DNA of 64,000 nt from Neurospora tetraspora (Eukaryota; Ascomycota; Sordariomycetes; Sordariales; Sordariaceae): contig NW_026944388.1 of the NCBI RefSeq assembly GCF_033439725.1, positions 496,001 through 560,000 on the forward strand, in the 5' to 3' direction. The notes beneath the pieces are model-generated. The model was not told the origin of the DNA, ran no database searches, and saw nothing but the letters and a program-made list of their open reading frames with translations. The translations under genes were made by a program, and so were the position numbers. Below, one piece after another: positions 48,970 through 60,510 of the stretch; the stretch's first letter is position 1; each line of letters starts with the position of its first letter.

Positions 48970-49519
48970 TTGAAGCTTGGGTGTCATGCTTGAGTTTTCA
49001 CTGCGCCAGCTTCTGAGTGGTGATGCAAGGACACAACTGGATCGACATTGTTGTTTTCTCTGCAAGGAACGGTTGTTTGGCTTTTGGTTTACTGGAGAGG
49101 ATCTTGTTTGTGGCTTTCTGGTCTGCATTTGTGGTTAAACTCGGGAGTATCTCTGAAAGCGGCTATCTGGCATTGGGGGCATAAACGGTGTTGGTGGATT
49201 TGACATTCAGACTTGAAGATGCCCGTCTCCAAATCATGGTGCGATTCGGTTATGGCAGTTGTATGGAGAAGAAATAGGAATAACCAGCGAAATAGCGATT
49301 ATCTGTTTGGTTTGTTTGGGCTTTTACACCACCCAGTCTTAGCAAGTTCCCCTTTCCATTATGAATTAGCTACTGATAAGCAAACTTCAAGTTCTCATCA
49401 TCATCATCCAAATTGATCGTGCCATAATCATGATCATGATCGTCATCTTCATCATTATCATCGTCGTCAAAACAATTACTCAACGCAACCAAAGCTTCAA
49501 CCTCCGCAGATACATCCTC
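48970..49519. other. Convergent 3' flanks
   Basis: This region contains a catcatcatcat / atcatgatcatgatcgtcatc simple-sequence stretch at about 49395-49465. No gene is called. Confidence 0.5.
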
Positions 49520-52500
49520 TCACCTCACATACCCCCTAGGAAACAATCCAACCTCCCCCATATACCACCCCACCCCCCACTCCTCATTCAACCCTTCCAC
49601 CTCGGTGATCTCGGCCCCCTTGGGGAAAATCAACTCGTTCTTGGCTTCGGGGGAAGATCGGTACCAGCTGAATCTTGCAGTGCACTTTGTTCCCGTGCCG
49701 CCGTCGGGGGGGAAGGTGTCGGTTGTGAATCTCCCATGACCATGACCATGACCAGGGGGGGAGCGGGTGCTGTTGGGGGATGTGGGCGACATGGGTATGG
49801 GTGAGGTAGGTGAGAGTGGTGATAATGGTTCTTCCGGGGAGTGACCTGGTGGTACGGCGGGGTGGGAGACGTCTAGGGATACCAGTCTCTGCACCCATTT
49901 TTCTTTTTCCTTAGAGGTATCCTTTTCGTCTGAGTCCTTTCCACCTTGGCCTGCCCCGGAAGAGGAGACGGAGTTGTGGGAAGTATGGGAAGTATCAGAT
50001 GCGGATGGCGAAGGTAGTGGCAGCCCAGAAGAAGGGGAGGAGGAATCATCCCTCCAACTCCAAATCTGCATCCCCCTCACGCCCCCCAGCAAAAAACTCT
50101 CCACCTTCAACCGATGTCCCCCAACAATCTCTTTCATAACCTTTCTTCTCTCAACGCCCGTGCGGTCGTCAATAACAAAAGATACGATGGTCATTCGGTG
50201 ACCACCAGACTGGGGACAGCGGCGCCAGCCGAGGGGACCGTTTTCTTCTGCTATCGATTCCGGGACCAGTGAGTGGTAGCAAGACTGGCAGAGGTTGTAT
50301 TCCCCAGCACGGGGTTGGGGTGTGTGTTTGGAAGGGCAAGAGGGACAGTGGAAGCGTAGGTCGTGGGGAGGGATCGGGACGGAACAGAGTTCGCAGGGCG
50401 GGGAGAAGGTTAAGGGTCTGTAGGCGCCGGTGGCGGGGGCGGAGAGGTTGGGTTTTGAGAAGGGTGGTGGACCGGCTAAGGACGAGGGGCGGGAGATGGA
50501 GGAGGAGCGGGAGTGACTACTTGTAGTTGTTGTGGTTGTAGTTGGGTTTGCGGATGGGCTGGTTGGTGGTGTGGAAGTGGAATCTGCTGCCGCTGGTGGT
50601 GTACCGCTTGGAGAGACGGACGAAGCTGGAGGAGGTAGGTAAGTGAGTGCTTGCAAGGGGTGCGAGCAAGCCTTTTCCTGGTTAACGCAGTTATTGCAGA
50701 ACCCCCACTCGCCTTCATTGCAGAATTCGCAGCGCCAGTAGCACTCATTGGCAAAGGCTGAGCAGCGACAACAGAACGTACCGCTTTGCAGCCGGTCAAG
50801 AGGGTTGGCGAGGCTGCGGGCGCGCGGACTGGTGTCACTTGGTTTTGGGGGAGGTAGGTACCGGACGGCGGTCAGCCGGTGCGGAGGAGGGAGATTTGGA
50901 TGGTTAGCTTTGGCCTTGTTCCAGCGGTGCCAGACGGCGTAGCCGAAACCGAACCAGTGCAGACATCCTTTGCGCTTGCGCCAGCAGTCGAGACAGATGT
51001 TCCAGTCGCCGTTGTGGCAGATGGAGCAGTTGAAGTGCAGTTTATACTCGATGTGCTCCATGCCGCAGCCGTTGCAGTTGATGATGGGTTCCGGATAGCG
51101 CGGCATATTGGACTGAGACGGTGCTGGTGGGGTGCCCAGATGTGTGCTTACGGGACCGGAGGTTGATACAAAGTTGGGTACCGACGGGGCGGAAGCAAGT
51201 TCTGATGTACTAGGCCGACCAGAGGTTGTCCTTCTTCTCCTCCTTCCTGAAGTATCGGAATCCGATGAACCGTCTGTTTGTGTATGTGGTTGTGTGACTC
51301 CTATCCCCGCCGCTCGAGCATTGAACGACAGTGACCTCATGTCTGATGAGTTTGCCGTGGTTGTTGTCAGTAGCGGGTTGCTGCTGACGGTTGGTGAACT
51401 GGAGCTTCGTGCCTCCGTGATCACTCCCGCGCTGGGTCTGATTGGTTGCGTCGCTTCAGAAGTGGTCTGGGAACGGTGGGCTGACACACGGGGTTGTTGT
51501 TGTTCGCCCTGTGACGGGACTGGCACGGTCGAACTCCGGCTGGCACTGCTTGTCGTCCTTCGCCTTCTCGAAGCTCCCTGAACATCCAAATGAGCCGAAC
51601 CCGCGGATGGGGGATATCGATGTCGTTCCTCGTTACTGCTGGCGCTTGGCTCCCTTGACCGTGTGCGTATGCTCGCTGGTCGTGTAGCGTGATCCGGCGG
51701 CGGTCTCGTCCACGAAGTCGCCAAGGGCTCCGGCCTATATGATTGCGTCGTCGTACTGGAAGCCGTATTCCTCCTCGCATTCCGCTCCGCATTGGCCCGT
51801 GTCCTCTCCCGGTGTCGCCTCCTGTACGCCTCCATGATCTTCTTGCTGAGCTCGTCGTTGTTGTCCAAGTCGATGTTATCCAAATCTAGCCCGTCCAGCA
51901 ACCCTTCCTCCTGGATCTGTCGCGCAAACTCCTCAATCTCCCGCTCAATATCGATATCGCCCAGGTCATCAGCGCTGATAAGCGATCTAAGAGATGACTG
52001 ATGTTCAAGCTGTCTCGTCCTCGCTTCCGTCTCTCGTTGCCGCGATTCACTCCTCCGTCTCCTCCTCTCCTCCGCATAATGATTCTCCGGATGTAGCGTC
52101 GCGCTCTGCGCCCGTATCCTGCTGGTACTACTAGGCGCAGCCGACGAATCCCTCACCCGTTCCCTATCCCTGCCCACCATACTCCCAGTTCCAGTTCCAG
52201 TTCCCGAGGCCCTATTCCTACTAACATCCCTACTCGTCCTCCCCTGGTGCGAAGAATGCGGTGCCTGTGACGCCCTCCTCCTCCTCTCCGACGAACCCCC
52301 AACCGCACTCCCACTCCCTCCTCCAACCATACCCACCATACTCCCCGTCGCACTCCCAGTCGTCCCTAACATACTACCATTCCCAGCCTCCAACGCCGCC
52401 CAAGCCTCCCTCAAACTCATCTCCTGCACCTCATGCAACACCCTCCGTTCCTCCTCATCCAACCTCCTCTCCTCTTCCGTGCGTTCTTCCCACCTCTTTA

Positions 52501-53222
52501 TCCTCGGCAGCACTTTACTCCCCTTTCTATACCTCTCATCCATCTCTTTCCGTTCTTCCTCGGGGCGCGTGCGCTCGGGATTCATGGCCAGGAACATCTC
52601 TAGTAAAGTAGCGACCCGCGCATCGTGTTTGGTGTCGCGCACGGGGTCTCGGCAGGCTGGACAGGTGAAGACTTTGTGTTGCTCTGAGGGTGGAGGGGGT
52701 GGTAAGGGGGAGGTCTCGGCGCGGTAGGCTTGTGAGGCGAACCATTCTTTTAGGCAGGCGCCGCAGAAGGTGTGCAGGCAGTCGAGGAGGGTGAGGGGTT
52801 GGTAGAGGAGGTCGGTGCAGATCTGCGGGTTGATGGTATTAGCGATTGGCTTTTGGTGATGTACTCGTCAGGACTAGAATCGTCTTTCTTCCCCTTGGCG
52901 CAGAGTCCTGACGAGTAGAGGGGTTGTTGTGTTTAGTTAGAGGGAACGGGGGTGGTAGGGGAAAGAGAGGGTAGTTCGTCCGATGTTGTTGTTGCCGGAC
53001 GGGACAGAACACATGGCGAACACATGGCTTGGGCCGGCGCATGGCATGGCATGGCAGATCCAGATCCGAAACATATCATTCCGTCTGAACCAGCGCAACT
53101 TTGAAACTTGGCAGTAAACGAAACCAAGAAAGAGTAAAACTCACAGAACAAGTCAACTCCGACTCCAAATTCACAGAGGCAGCCGCCTTCTTGATGCTCG
53201 AAGAAGTAGGTGTTTCCATCAT
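49520..53222 (-). CDS. RING E3-like protein with Cys-rich clusters and C-terminal SH3 domain
   Basis: Exon 1 is 53222-53145 and exon 2 is 52822-49520; the 322-bp intron falls inside the RING and the product is 1126 residues. A C3HC4 RING is complete only after splicing: C25, C28, C41, H43, C46, C49, C80 and C83 (TCSICTDLL ... DCLHTFCGAC ... TCPACRDPV), which predicts E3 ubiquitin ligase activity. A charged coil region and a long Ser/Arg/Thr-rich disordered part follow. Three Cys clusters resembling ZZ-type fingers lie at about residues 607-650 (CNGCGMEHIEYKLHFNC), 710-745 and 835-880. The final 60 residues (CTARFSWYRSS ... GEVGLFPRGYV) form an SH3 domain with the ALYDY-like, WW and PxxY-like positions. 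The intron carries a 52-bp inverted-repeat element. Substrates are unknown. Confidence 0.88.
52864..52915. mobile_element. 52-bp TA-flanked micro-MITE in the RING gene intron
   Basis: CTCGTCAGGACT at 52864 is repeated exactly inverted at 52904-52915 and TA flanks both sides (52862-52863 and 52916-52917). The left end continues AGAA, so its first 16 bases differ at one position from the left end of the 440-bp element at 646 (CTCGTCAGGGCTAGAA). The central loop is only 28 bp. It sits in the 322-bp intron where it should not affect the protein. Confidence 0.8.
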
Positions 53223-54599
53223 CCTGACCAGTCAACCGTGACCGAGCGCAGCGAGCGGGTACGGTAACCTTTCGTTCCTCGTTCCGAGCCCGTATCCTAT
53301 CCTATCCTATCCTATCCAACTTGCGACTTGCGACGATCAAGGCGCCGTATCTTCTTCCCCCTCTTCTTCAAACTTCAGCTTTGGAGGTGTGTGTCCGTAA
53401 CCAAGGCGTATGCGCAACAGAACGAACCGGGTGCGTCGTCGTCGTTTCGTGACCGTAGAGGTATGTTCCCCGCTTGTGTCTTCCGAACGTGTCGTCGTAT
53501 ACTGTTTATTCCCAGTTGTTGTCGTACAAGTTCAACCGCTCGTCTCGGGAGCGGTCTCCGGGATCTTTTAAGTTCAGCGCGGCGGCTGGCGGCGGCGGCG
53601 GCGCAAAACGTCGGGTTGTGTCTCGAGTATAGGTAGTGCAGTCCAGGTGAGAGTCCGGCGCAAAAGGAAGAAGCGGGCGGGCGGGATGGTAGGTGATGAT
53701 CCCCTCAAGTCCAAGGTCAAGGCTTATAAGGTAGGTCTAGGTAGGTATATGCCCACCAAGATACAGGGTAAAGTGATGAAGTAACAAGAAAAAAAATTAT
53801 ATGTATGCGTTCAGGTTGTAGCGACAGCGACGAACAGCAACGCAAGTACGCAAGTGGAAGCCGGCACAAGAAACCTGGTTACGGTCCAACACGATGCAAC
53901 CCAAATGAGAGGTTGACAGTGGGCAGTGGGTGGTGGACGGCGGCGGCACCGTTCGCGATCCTGGCGTTGCGCTGCGTGGGGCCCCGTCGATACGGGGGAG
54001 ATGCACGCTATAACCCATAGGGGATAGAACCGCTGAGTTTGCGCTGCCTGTGCCATGGGATTTTATGCATGTCACAACACCACCCGACCCAGAACACCCT
54101 CCCGCAACAAATGGACGAATGACCGGTTCACAAGCATTCTCGCCCAGTAAGGAAATACACTATGTAAGCAAGACATCTGACGACGACATGCTACCACACC
54201 GGAGCATCTTCTTGGGGTTTCCATCATTTCCTTCACGTGGCTGTGAACAGCACTTCAAGGTTGGAGCAGATCAAGATTGTTAGCTGACGTTGTTATTCGC
54301 TACGGCGTTTAACTACCAAATACTCTCCATGTGCATCCATCAACTCACCGTCCAAGTCGTGACCAGACCTCTTTGATCACGTATCATTCGTCTCAAGTAA
54401 TAGTAAAAAACCAGCTGCTGATGCAATGTAATAATACCTTTCAAAAACGCCCGCATCTCTCTGTGTGTGTGCTTGTATGTATCTACCATGCCAAACTACA
54501 ACCCTTCATGAAATTCCCCAACTCGCGCCCATGGTCGTACCCAAAACCTGGAAACAATCTCAAAAAAATAAACGCCAATGCCCATCACCATGATTATCG
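53223..54599. other. Intergenic between RING gene and atg-15
   Basis: This contains a (TATCC)5 repeat at 53293-53317, GC-rich leader-like sequence near 53580-53610 and no supportable gene. Confidence 0.5.
53293..53317. repeat. (TATCC)5 microsatellite
   Basis: Five tandem TATCC units lie about 70 bp upstream of the RING gene start codon. Confidence 0.85.
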
Positions 54600-56696
54600 T
54601 TATAGATCGTTAACGGGCTCCTCGTCGCCCTCATAGTCTTTGCACACCCCGTACCATGTCCTGCCACGGCAACGTTTACCGCTATCATCAGGCTGTCCCT
54701 CTGTCGGAGTAGCCGTTGCTGACGGGGTAAGCACCGAGCTCGGCAGGGCTGGGGCTGAAGTAATACTAAGCTCTGCCGAAGTGGATGGTGATCCGAGATC
54801 CGTCGTTGCAGTCTTATCATAACATCCCCAGAACTTTCCAGGAGTTAGGCATGTAGTGCTGCTCGTTGTCGCGGTAGGAGTTGTTGTTGATGTAGTCGAG
54901 GTTGTGGTCTTGTCCTTGCAACCGAACCAGCCACTGTTTGATAGGTTAGCAACGTTAATACCAAGGTTTACTCGGTAGTCAACTTACGGAGTGTGGCATG
55001 TAGTGGTAGAAGTGGTGGTCACTTCGCTTGTTGTTGTTGTGGTTGCCGTTCCAGTTGTGGTAGTGGTTTCATCCAAACATCCCCACCATCCCCTATCATT
55101 TGTTAGTATCTTCCAACTGAGAACAACGAGTACCAAAACTTACGGAGTCTTGCAGGTTTCTGTCCGGGTACGGGTCTTAGAGTCCGAAGTCGAAGTAGGC
55201 GCGCTCGAGGTGGTCGTGGTTTCGGTTCCATTGCTTTCGTACATCTTCCAGTTACCGCAATCTCTGCATTCCGGTGTAAACTTGCACTCAGGGACCTTCT
55301 CGTACTTCCTGAGGACATCGTGAATAACCGCACGAATCTTGTGGGTGCCAATGCCAACACGCCAGCCCAAATCGCCAACCGTGTCATAAACACACTCCCG
55401 GCCGGTATGACAAGCTGACTCCATTGCATATCCGCCAATAGCGCACGATGCGGTAGCTCCGTTACAGGTACCGACGTACACCGGATCGGCTGTGTGACCA
55501 ACGTGGAAAGCTCCCGTGTACTCTCGGGTCTGAGGCGCATCTGGGTCGGATCCAGGAGGGATAGGAAGTCCCAGTCGCTTAGCAGGGAGAGCCTCGGGGA
55601 CTGCCTCGAATGTCACAACCGGATCACCATAAGTCAAGCCAAGCAAAGAGCTCATGGCTCCTCCAAGCGAGTGCCCGACAATCCACACGTTAGCGTCGGG
55701 GTAAAGCTCAGTGACGTTCGCATAGAGCTCGCGACCGGCTTGGTAATAGCGGTTCTCTTGGCGCAATGCTTGGACAACGCAGGTATTGTTGCAAGAGTAA
55801 GTGCCTGTCGCGCAATCGCAAACCTGGTGCCAGGTCCAGGGTCCTTGTTGAGCACAGCAACAGCTGAAAAAGAGATTGTCGTTGACTTTGTCGTTGGTGG
55901 TAGTGCCGTCACCGTCGAAAACAGCAACCGATGTTCCCTTCAAGCCGATGACGATGGTCGAATTCGTCTCATCGGCAAACACATGGCCCCGAAGTCCATC
56001 ACCCTCCCATCCAAAATCGAGGCTCCTGTTAAACTGGTGCCCAACATCCTCCCAATCTGCGCCATCGGGAGTCTGCACGTAGGCATCGGCAGCCATAAGC
56101 GCCAACGATATGATGGTGTCTTTATCCGTGATATCAGGTCCGGCAACTTCGTCCATTGTCCATGCTTCGGGTGATAGGATGGAAGCGTAACCTTGTTGTC
56201 GTGCATAAGCGACCATGGGATCTACGACGCTAGGTCTCCGGTCGGCAAGTCGTTGTATTCGCACCGGGCTGCTGCGCGCCTTGAGGGTCCCAATGCGCTC
56301 TTCGCCATATTCATCGTCGGCTGCTAGCCATACGTCTGCGTTCTGTGCGGGTATATCCTTCTTTCGGTGAAGTGTCGGATGTTGGTAGGTACCATGGTGG
56401 TAGATGTGTCGAAGTGTCTATGGGTGGTGAATCTGTGTTAGTGGTTGCTACGCGGGTGAAGACCAAACGAGACGTACGAATTTGTGTTCAGCCGGCGCTG
56501 GAGGCTCTGGTAGCAGGGGCTTTATTGGTGATGCTTCGATTGGTATGACTATCTGCGCATTCGGTTCGTCGTAGGAGAAGGCGTTGACGAGTGGTGTTGT
56601 CGAGAGAGCGAGAAGGGACAAGGCCAGTTTGGCGGTGACTCTAGCGGCGGATGTGCAACCGAATGCATCCGCTTTCCTCTTTCCAGAGGAGAACAT
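54600..56696 (-). CDS. atg-15: ATG15 vacuolar phospholipase (autophagic body lysis)
   Basis: Four exons are read: 56696-56478, 56417-55144, 55092-54988 and 54933-54600, for 643 residues. ATG15 is delivered through the endosomal pathway to the vacuole, where it breaks down the membranes of autophagic and Cvt bodies. Residues 24-44 form a signal anchor ([18 protein letters not shown]). The family block [15 protein letters not shown] spans the first intron. The lipase nucleophile motif GHSLGG (Ser near residue 303) lies in [14 protein letters not shown], followed by [18 protein letters not shown] and the [12 protein letters not shown] His/Asp region. The C-terminal extension holds three repeats of C-x-TPG-(W/K)-(W/F)...GC followed by Thr-rich linkers, with introns splitting the first two at the same codon. 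The ATG at 56696 is the first in frame. Confidence 0.95.
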
Positions 56697-58111
56697 GCTG
56701 AAAGAAGGTGTCGGTCGTGGCCAGTTGAGGATGGTGTTGGGTATGGACAAGATAACTAAGAAAGGTGAAGAAGACGAAGAGGATTAAAGAGAGGTGTCGA
56801 GATGTTAGGAGACGTGTTTCGCCTCGAACAAGAGGATGTCGTCAGTCCAAGGTCAGTTGATTGATGTGTTGGGGAAGGCGGTCCGCGGCTTGGGTCGTTT
56901 GCAGAGGGAGAGAGACGTCCCGCGCGGCGTGTGTCTGTGGTGCACTGGTGCCTGTCACCTGCGACAAGATAGCGTGTTGGCACCGGAATCGTTGATTGAC
57001 CCGACAGCTAGTGATGACGATCGCAGCCAATGCCAGAACGGCCGATGGCGGAAACGCGTGGCGTACCTCTCAAGGTTCCTCTTATCAGCGATAACACCGC
57101 CTTACCCCAGAAACTGGGCGCAAACGTGCAGATGGGGCATGCACCATGCGTTGTCACTGTTGATAATGGAAGGGTTAGGGTCATGTATGAAGGCCAGTAG
57201 TTGAAATTAAGGTGGAAAACCGTAACCTTAACATCACATGCACTCCAGGGCGGAACATTGCAGTTCTTCAATGTACTTGTCCACGAGATACGATATAACA
57301 TCATCTGATTGTGATTTTGTTGATGACTTCAGTTTCTTGAATTGCAAGTGTCTTTCTTCCTCTTCAATATCCTCGGCTTGACACACTGATGTATCAGGCT
57401 GTCTGCCAGGTGGAGCATCTGCCAGCACTGTCAGTGTCATCCCACTGGCAGAAGATGCGGGACAGACGGGAGCACCACCTCTGCAAGTCGCCTAGCTCGG
57501 ACCCTGGAGACACGCATCTCGTCTCTCTCATCTCCCACAACATGAACTTCTTCAGGACTCGAACATTCGATGTCTTGACCTTTGAGAGCAACAATGCTTT
57601 GATGGCTCAACCATTAAGCGCCCTCTGTCTTCCTACTCTTTGACTTTGCGTCCAACTGTTTCTTTTTTGCCTGTTGGTCTCGCACGTTCTCATCACACTA
57701 TTTTAGCACGGTATAACAACAAGCCCAGGGCTCCATAGCATCACTCACCACTTTGACCCCCGTCTCCCCGTCTCCATCTCGAACTGCGTGGGCCTAGAGT
57801 GATATCCCGCTCTTCCTACTCTGATTGCTTGTCACCCTCAGTCGGATCCAAATCTTGTGGTTTCAAACTGTCCCGTATCCTTATGCGCTGGTTATTTGCT
57901 TCAGGTGTAAGTGTCATGATCTGTCCCCGGCGTCAATCATATCTGCCAGCACCTCGTCTATCGTCAATATCTCCACTGTGGAGTCATTCATCACAGGAAT
58001 GCTTGGGAAGTCCCGGCTCCCATTACGTCGCCCGTCGCACTCAACTTCGCTTCCCCAGGACTTACACTTCTAACCTTAAACCAATACAACAGTGAGACAA
58101 GCGGTATTATC
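56697..58111. promoter_or_regulatory. Divergent interval between atg-15 and VPS9 gene
   Basis: About 1.4 kb separates the two divergent start codons; both promoters must lie here. Only short, overlapping frames are present. No defined regulatory motif was recognised. Confidence 0.45.
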
Positions 58112-60510
58112 ATGTCGTCCAGCAGCAACAACCCGCCGCCGCGGCCGAGTCCTCTCCGGACATCTCGGTCCTTCACCCGCCTCGATCCGCCTTCCACGCC
58201 TACAGACATGACGCGCCCCAAGAGAGCGAGCACGATACAGTCCCCAGTCAAAGACAGTTCCGAGATGCCCGACACGTTCGAGAGTAGGGTCAGCTTGGAC
58301 ATAGAGCCCCCGAGGTCGTCCATCGATCTGGAAGGGCTCCCCATAGAGTTGGTTGCCCTAACAGACAGCTTCATCGACGGCCTAGTCGCAAAGGTGCACC
58401 CAACACCGCCCAATATCGATTCTCTCTCCCAGCGGTTCCAGGACTTTTATGCTACAGCTGCGTCCCATATTCAGACCCATATCGACAGTCTAGCCACTCG
58501 ACAGAAGCGCGATGAGTTTGCAACATCATCCTCGGGCACGCGCCAGTCCGCGGCCAGTATACTACGCCAAAAGGCTTCTCAACTTGGCAGTAGCAGCAAG
58601 GAAAAGCTAAAGGCGGGACTTACAAGGCGGGAATCTGAAATGCTTACCCCGGATGAATACGCCGAACGTAGAAAAGCAAGGAAAGCATTGGAGCAGCAGC
58701 GGATCTTGTTGGAGGAAGCTGTAGAAAGGAGGCTTTGCGAAGGCATCTACGGAAGGATTTACCGCCATCACACCACACAGGACGAAGCGCAGGATGACAA
58801 GCTCCGATCAAAAACAGCCGCTTTGGCCGTGGTAGGCATTGGCCCCAGCGATTTGGGGGTGGACATTGGAGACATAGACAAAAGTGACCCGGAGGCCGTC
58901 GCCAAGAGAACGGATGAGGTCAGGGACTGGCTAGAGGGGGCGAGGAAGGAGTTGATACTGATGAACCAGTCGCGCTATCCTCTGGGCAAGCTCAACCATC
59001 TCAAGGCGACCCACAAAGCCATTATCGACACTCTCTCACATTTCCACCCTTCCTCCTCCGCAGACGAGCTCATGCCCATGCTCATCTTCACCCTCATCAC
59101 CCTCCCGCCCGAGAACCTCAACGTTATCAGCGACGTCAACTTCATCCAACGCTTCCGATGGGAGCCCAAGCTGGTGGGCGAATCGTCCTACTGCCTCACC
59201 TGTCTCGAAGCCGCCATCAGTTTCCTCGAAACAGTCGACCTATCCACCCTCCGCGCCGACGAAGCTCCCACGGGGCCCGCCAAGAAGCCTACCGGCTCCT
59301 CGATACCTCGAGCAGAGACCTTCCCTCCCGCCTACTCAGCCGGCGTCTCGTCCACCCCCAGCCCATCCTCCGAGTCCAACAACAGCCTCAAGCCTCCCCT
59401 CTCCCGCGACGCCGTGCGGCTGCGTGATCGCCGGCTTAGTGATCTGGTGACCCAGCCCGCGCAGGCCTTCAACGCCGCCAGCGACGCCGTCTTCACCACG
59501 GCCGACCAGAGCCTCAAGACCATCGGCATCAGCTTGGGCGACAGCTACAAGTTCCTTGTCGGTAAGATGCGCGAGCACCAGGAGGCCATCGTGCCCAAGA
59601 CGCTCGAGGACGCGCGCAAGCTGATCGGCACACCGCCGCCGACCCTTGGGATGGAGGATGGTGACGGACACTCCATGGCGAGCGGCGTGAGCGTGAGGAG
59701 CGCCGCTAGCTCGGTACACACCCCTGACGAAGCTGGTAGTCTACATCCGCTGAAGCGGTCCAACACGCCCAGCAGGACGGCAGAGGATAGGGTGTTGAGC
59801 ATCATTGGCGGGAGGAAGGCGTCGGCGACGAGGGATCCCAGTGTCGATAGCGCGAGCACGAACAGGAGCGTTTCGGGATCGGGGAAAAGGCTGACGGTGG
59901 AGGAGAGGGCGGCTGCGGCTGTGGCTGCTGGGTTGAGTGGTGGTGGGTCAGCATCAAAGGAAGCAAAGGAAGGAAGTACGACTGCGATTGCGGTTGGGAC
60001 GACACCGGCCCCGACACCGGCGCCTGCGGCTTCGTCAAACCCGGCGCTTATTGATTCCGTGAGGAACCTGGGTAGTTCGTTGAATCCGATGGCGAGGTTC
60101 TCGCAGGGTATCAGCGGGTTGAGGAGCTTTGGAAGGACGACACCGGCACCGGCGGCGGCTGTTCCGCCTACGCCTGTGGCTAAGGATAAGGAGGTGCCGC
60201 CGGTGCCGGGGAAGGGGACGCCGGTGGCGGATGGGGGTGATTTGGCTACAGTATGTTTCTTTTTTTTCTTTGTTCCCCTAGCACATGCTTCTTTAGGACA
60301 ACTGACTAACATATTCTGATTACACAGGCGTTCCCCGACTTAGCACCCGCTTTACCGCCAAAGGAGACTCCCAAGATCGAACCGCCTATCAAGCGGTTCA
60401 TGGAGATTCAGAACCCGGCGGATTTGAGGATAGGGGAAGTGTTGGATTTGCTGAGGGATTATAGAAGGCTAGCTGGGGCGCTGAAAGATGCGGGTGCTTT
60501 CAAGGAGTAG
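58112..60510 (+). CDS. VPS9-domain guanine nucleotide exchange factor (Rab5/Vps21 type)
   Basis: Exons 58112-60250 and 60328-60510 (77-bp intron) give 773 residues. VPS9 domains activate Rab5-class GTPases in endosome fusion and vacuolar sorting. The domain spans about residues 190-385: a helical lead-in (EEAVERRLCEGIYGRIYRH), then PLGKLNHLKATHKAI and the signature SADELMPMLIFTLITLPPENL with NFIQRFRWEPKL and EASYCLTCLEAAISFL-like helices. The first 80 residues are Ser/Pro-rich and disordered. After residue 385 the protein is Ser/Ala/Pro-rich with a helical stretch near DSYKFLVGKMREHQEAIVPKT. The last exon adds a conserved-looking helical tail (IKRFMEIQNPADLRIGEVLDLLRDYRRL). It is closer in layout to Muk1/VPS9-like proteins than to Vps9p, as no CUE domain is seen. 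Confidence 0.9.
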
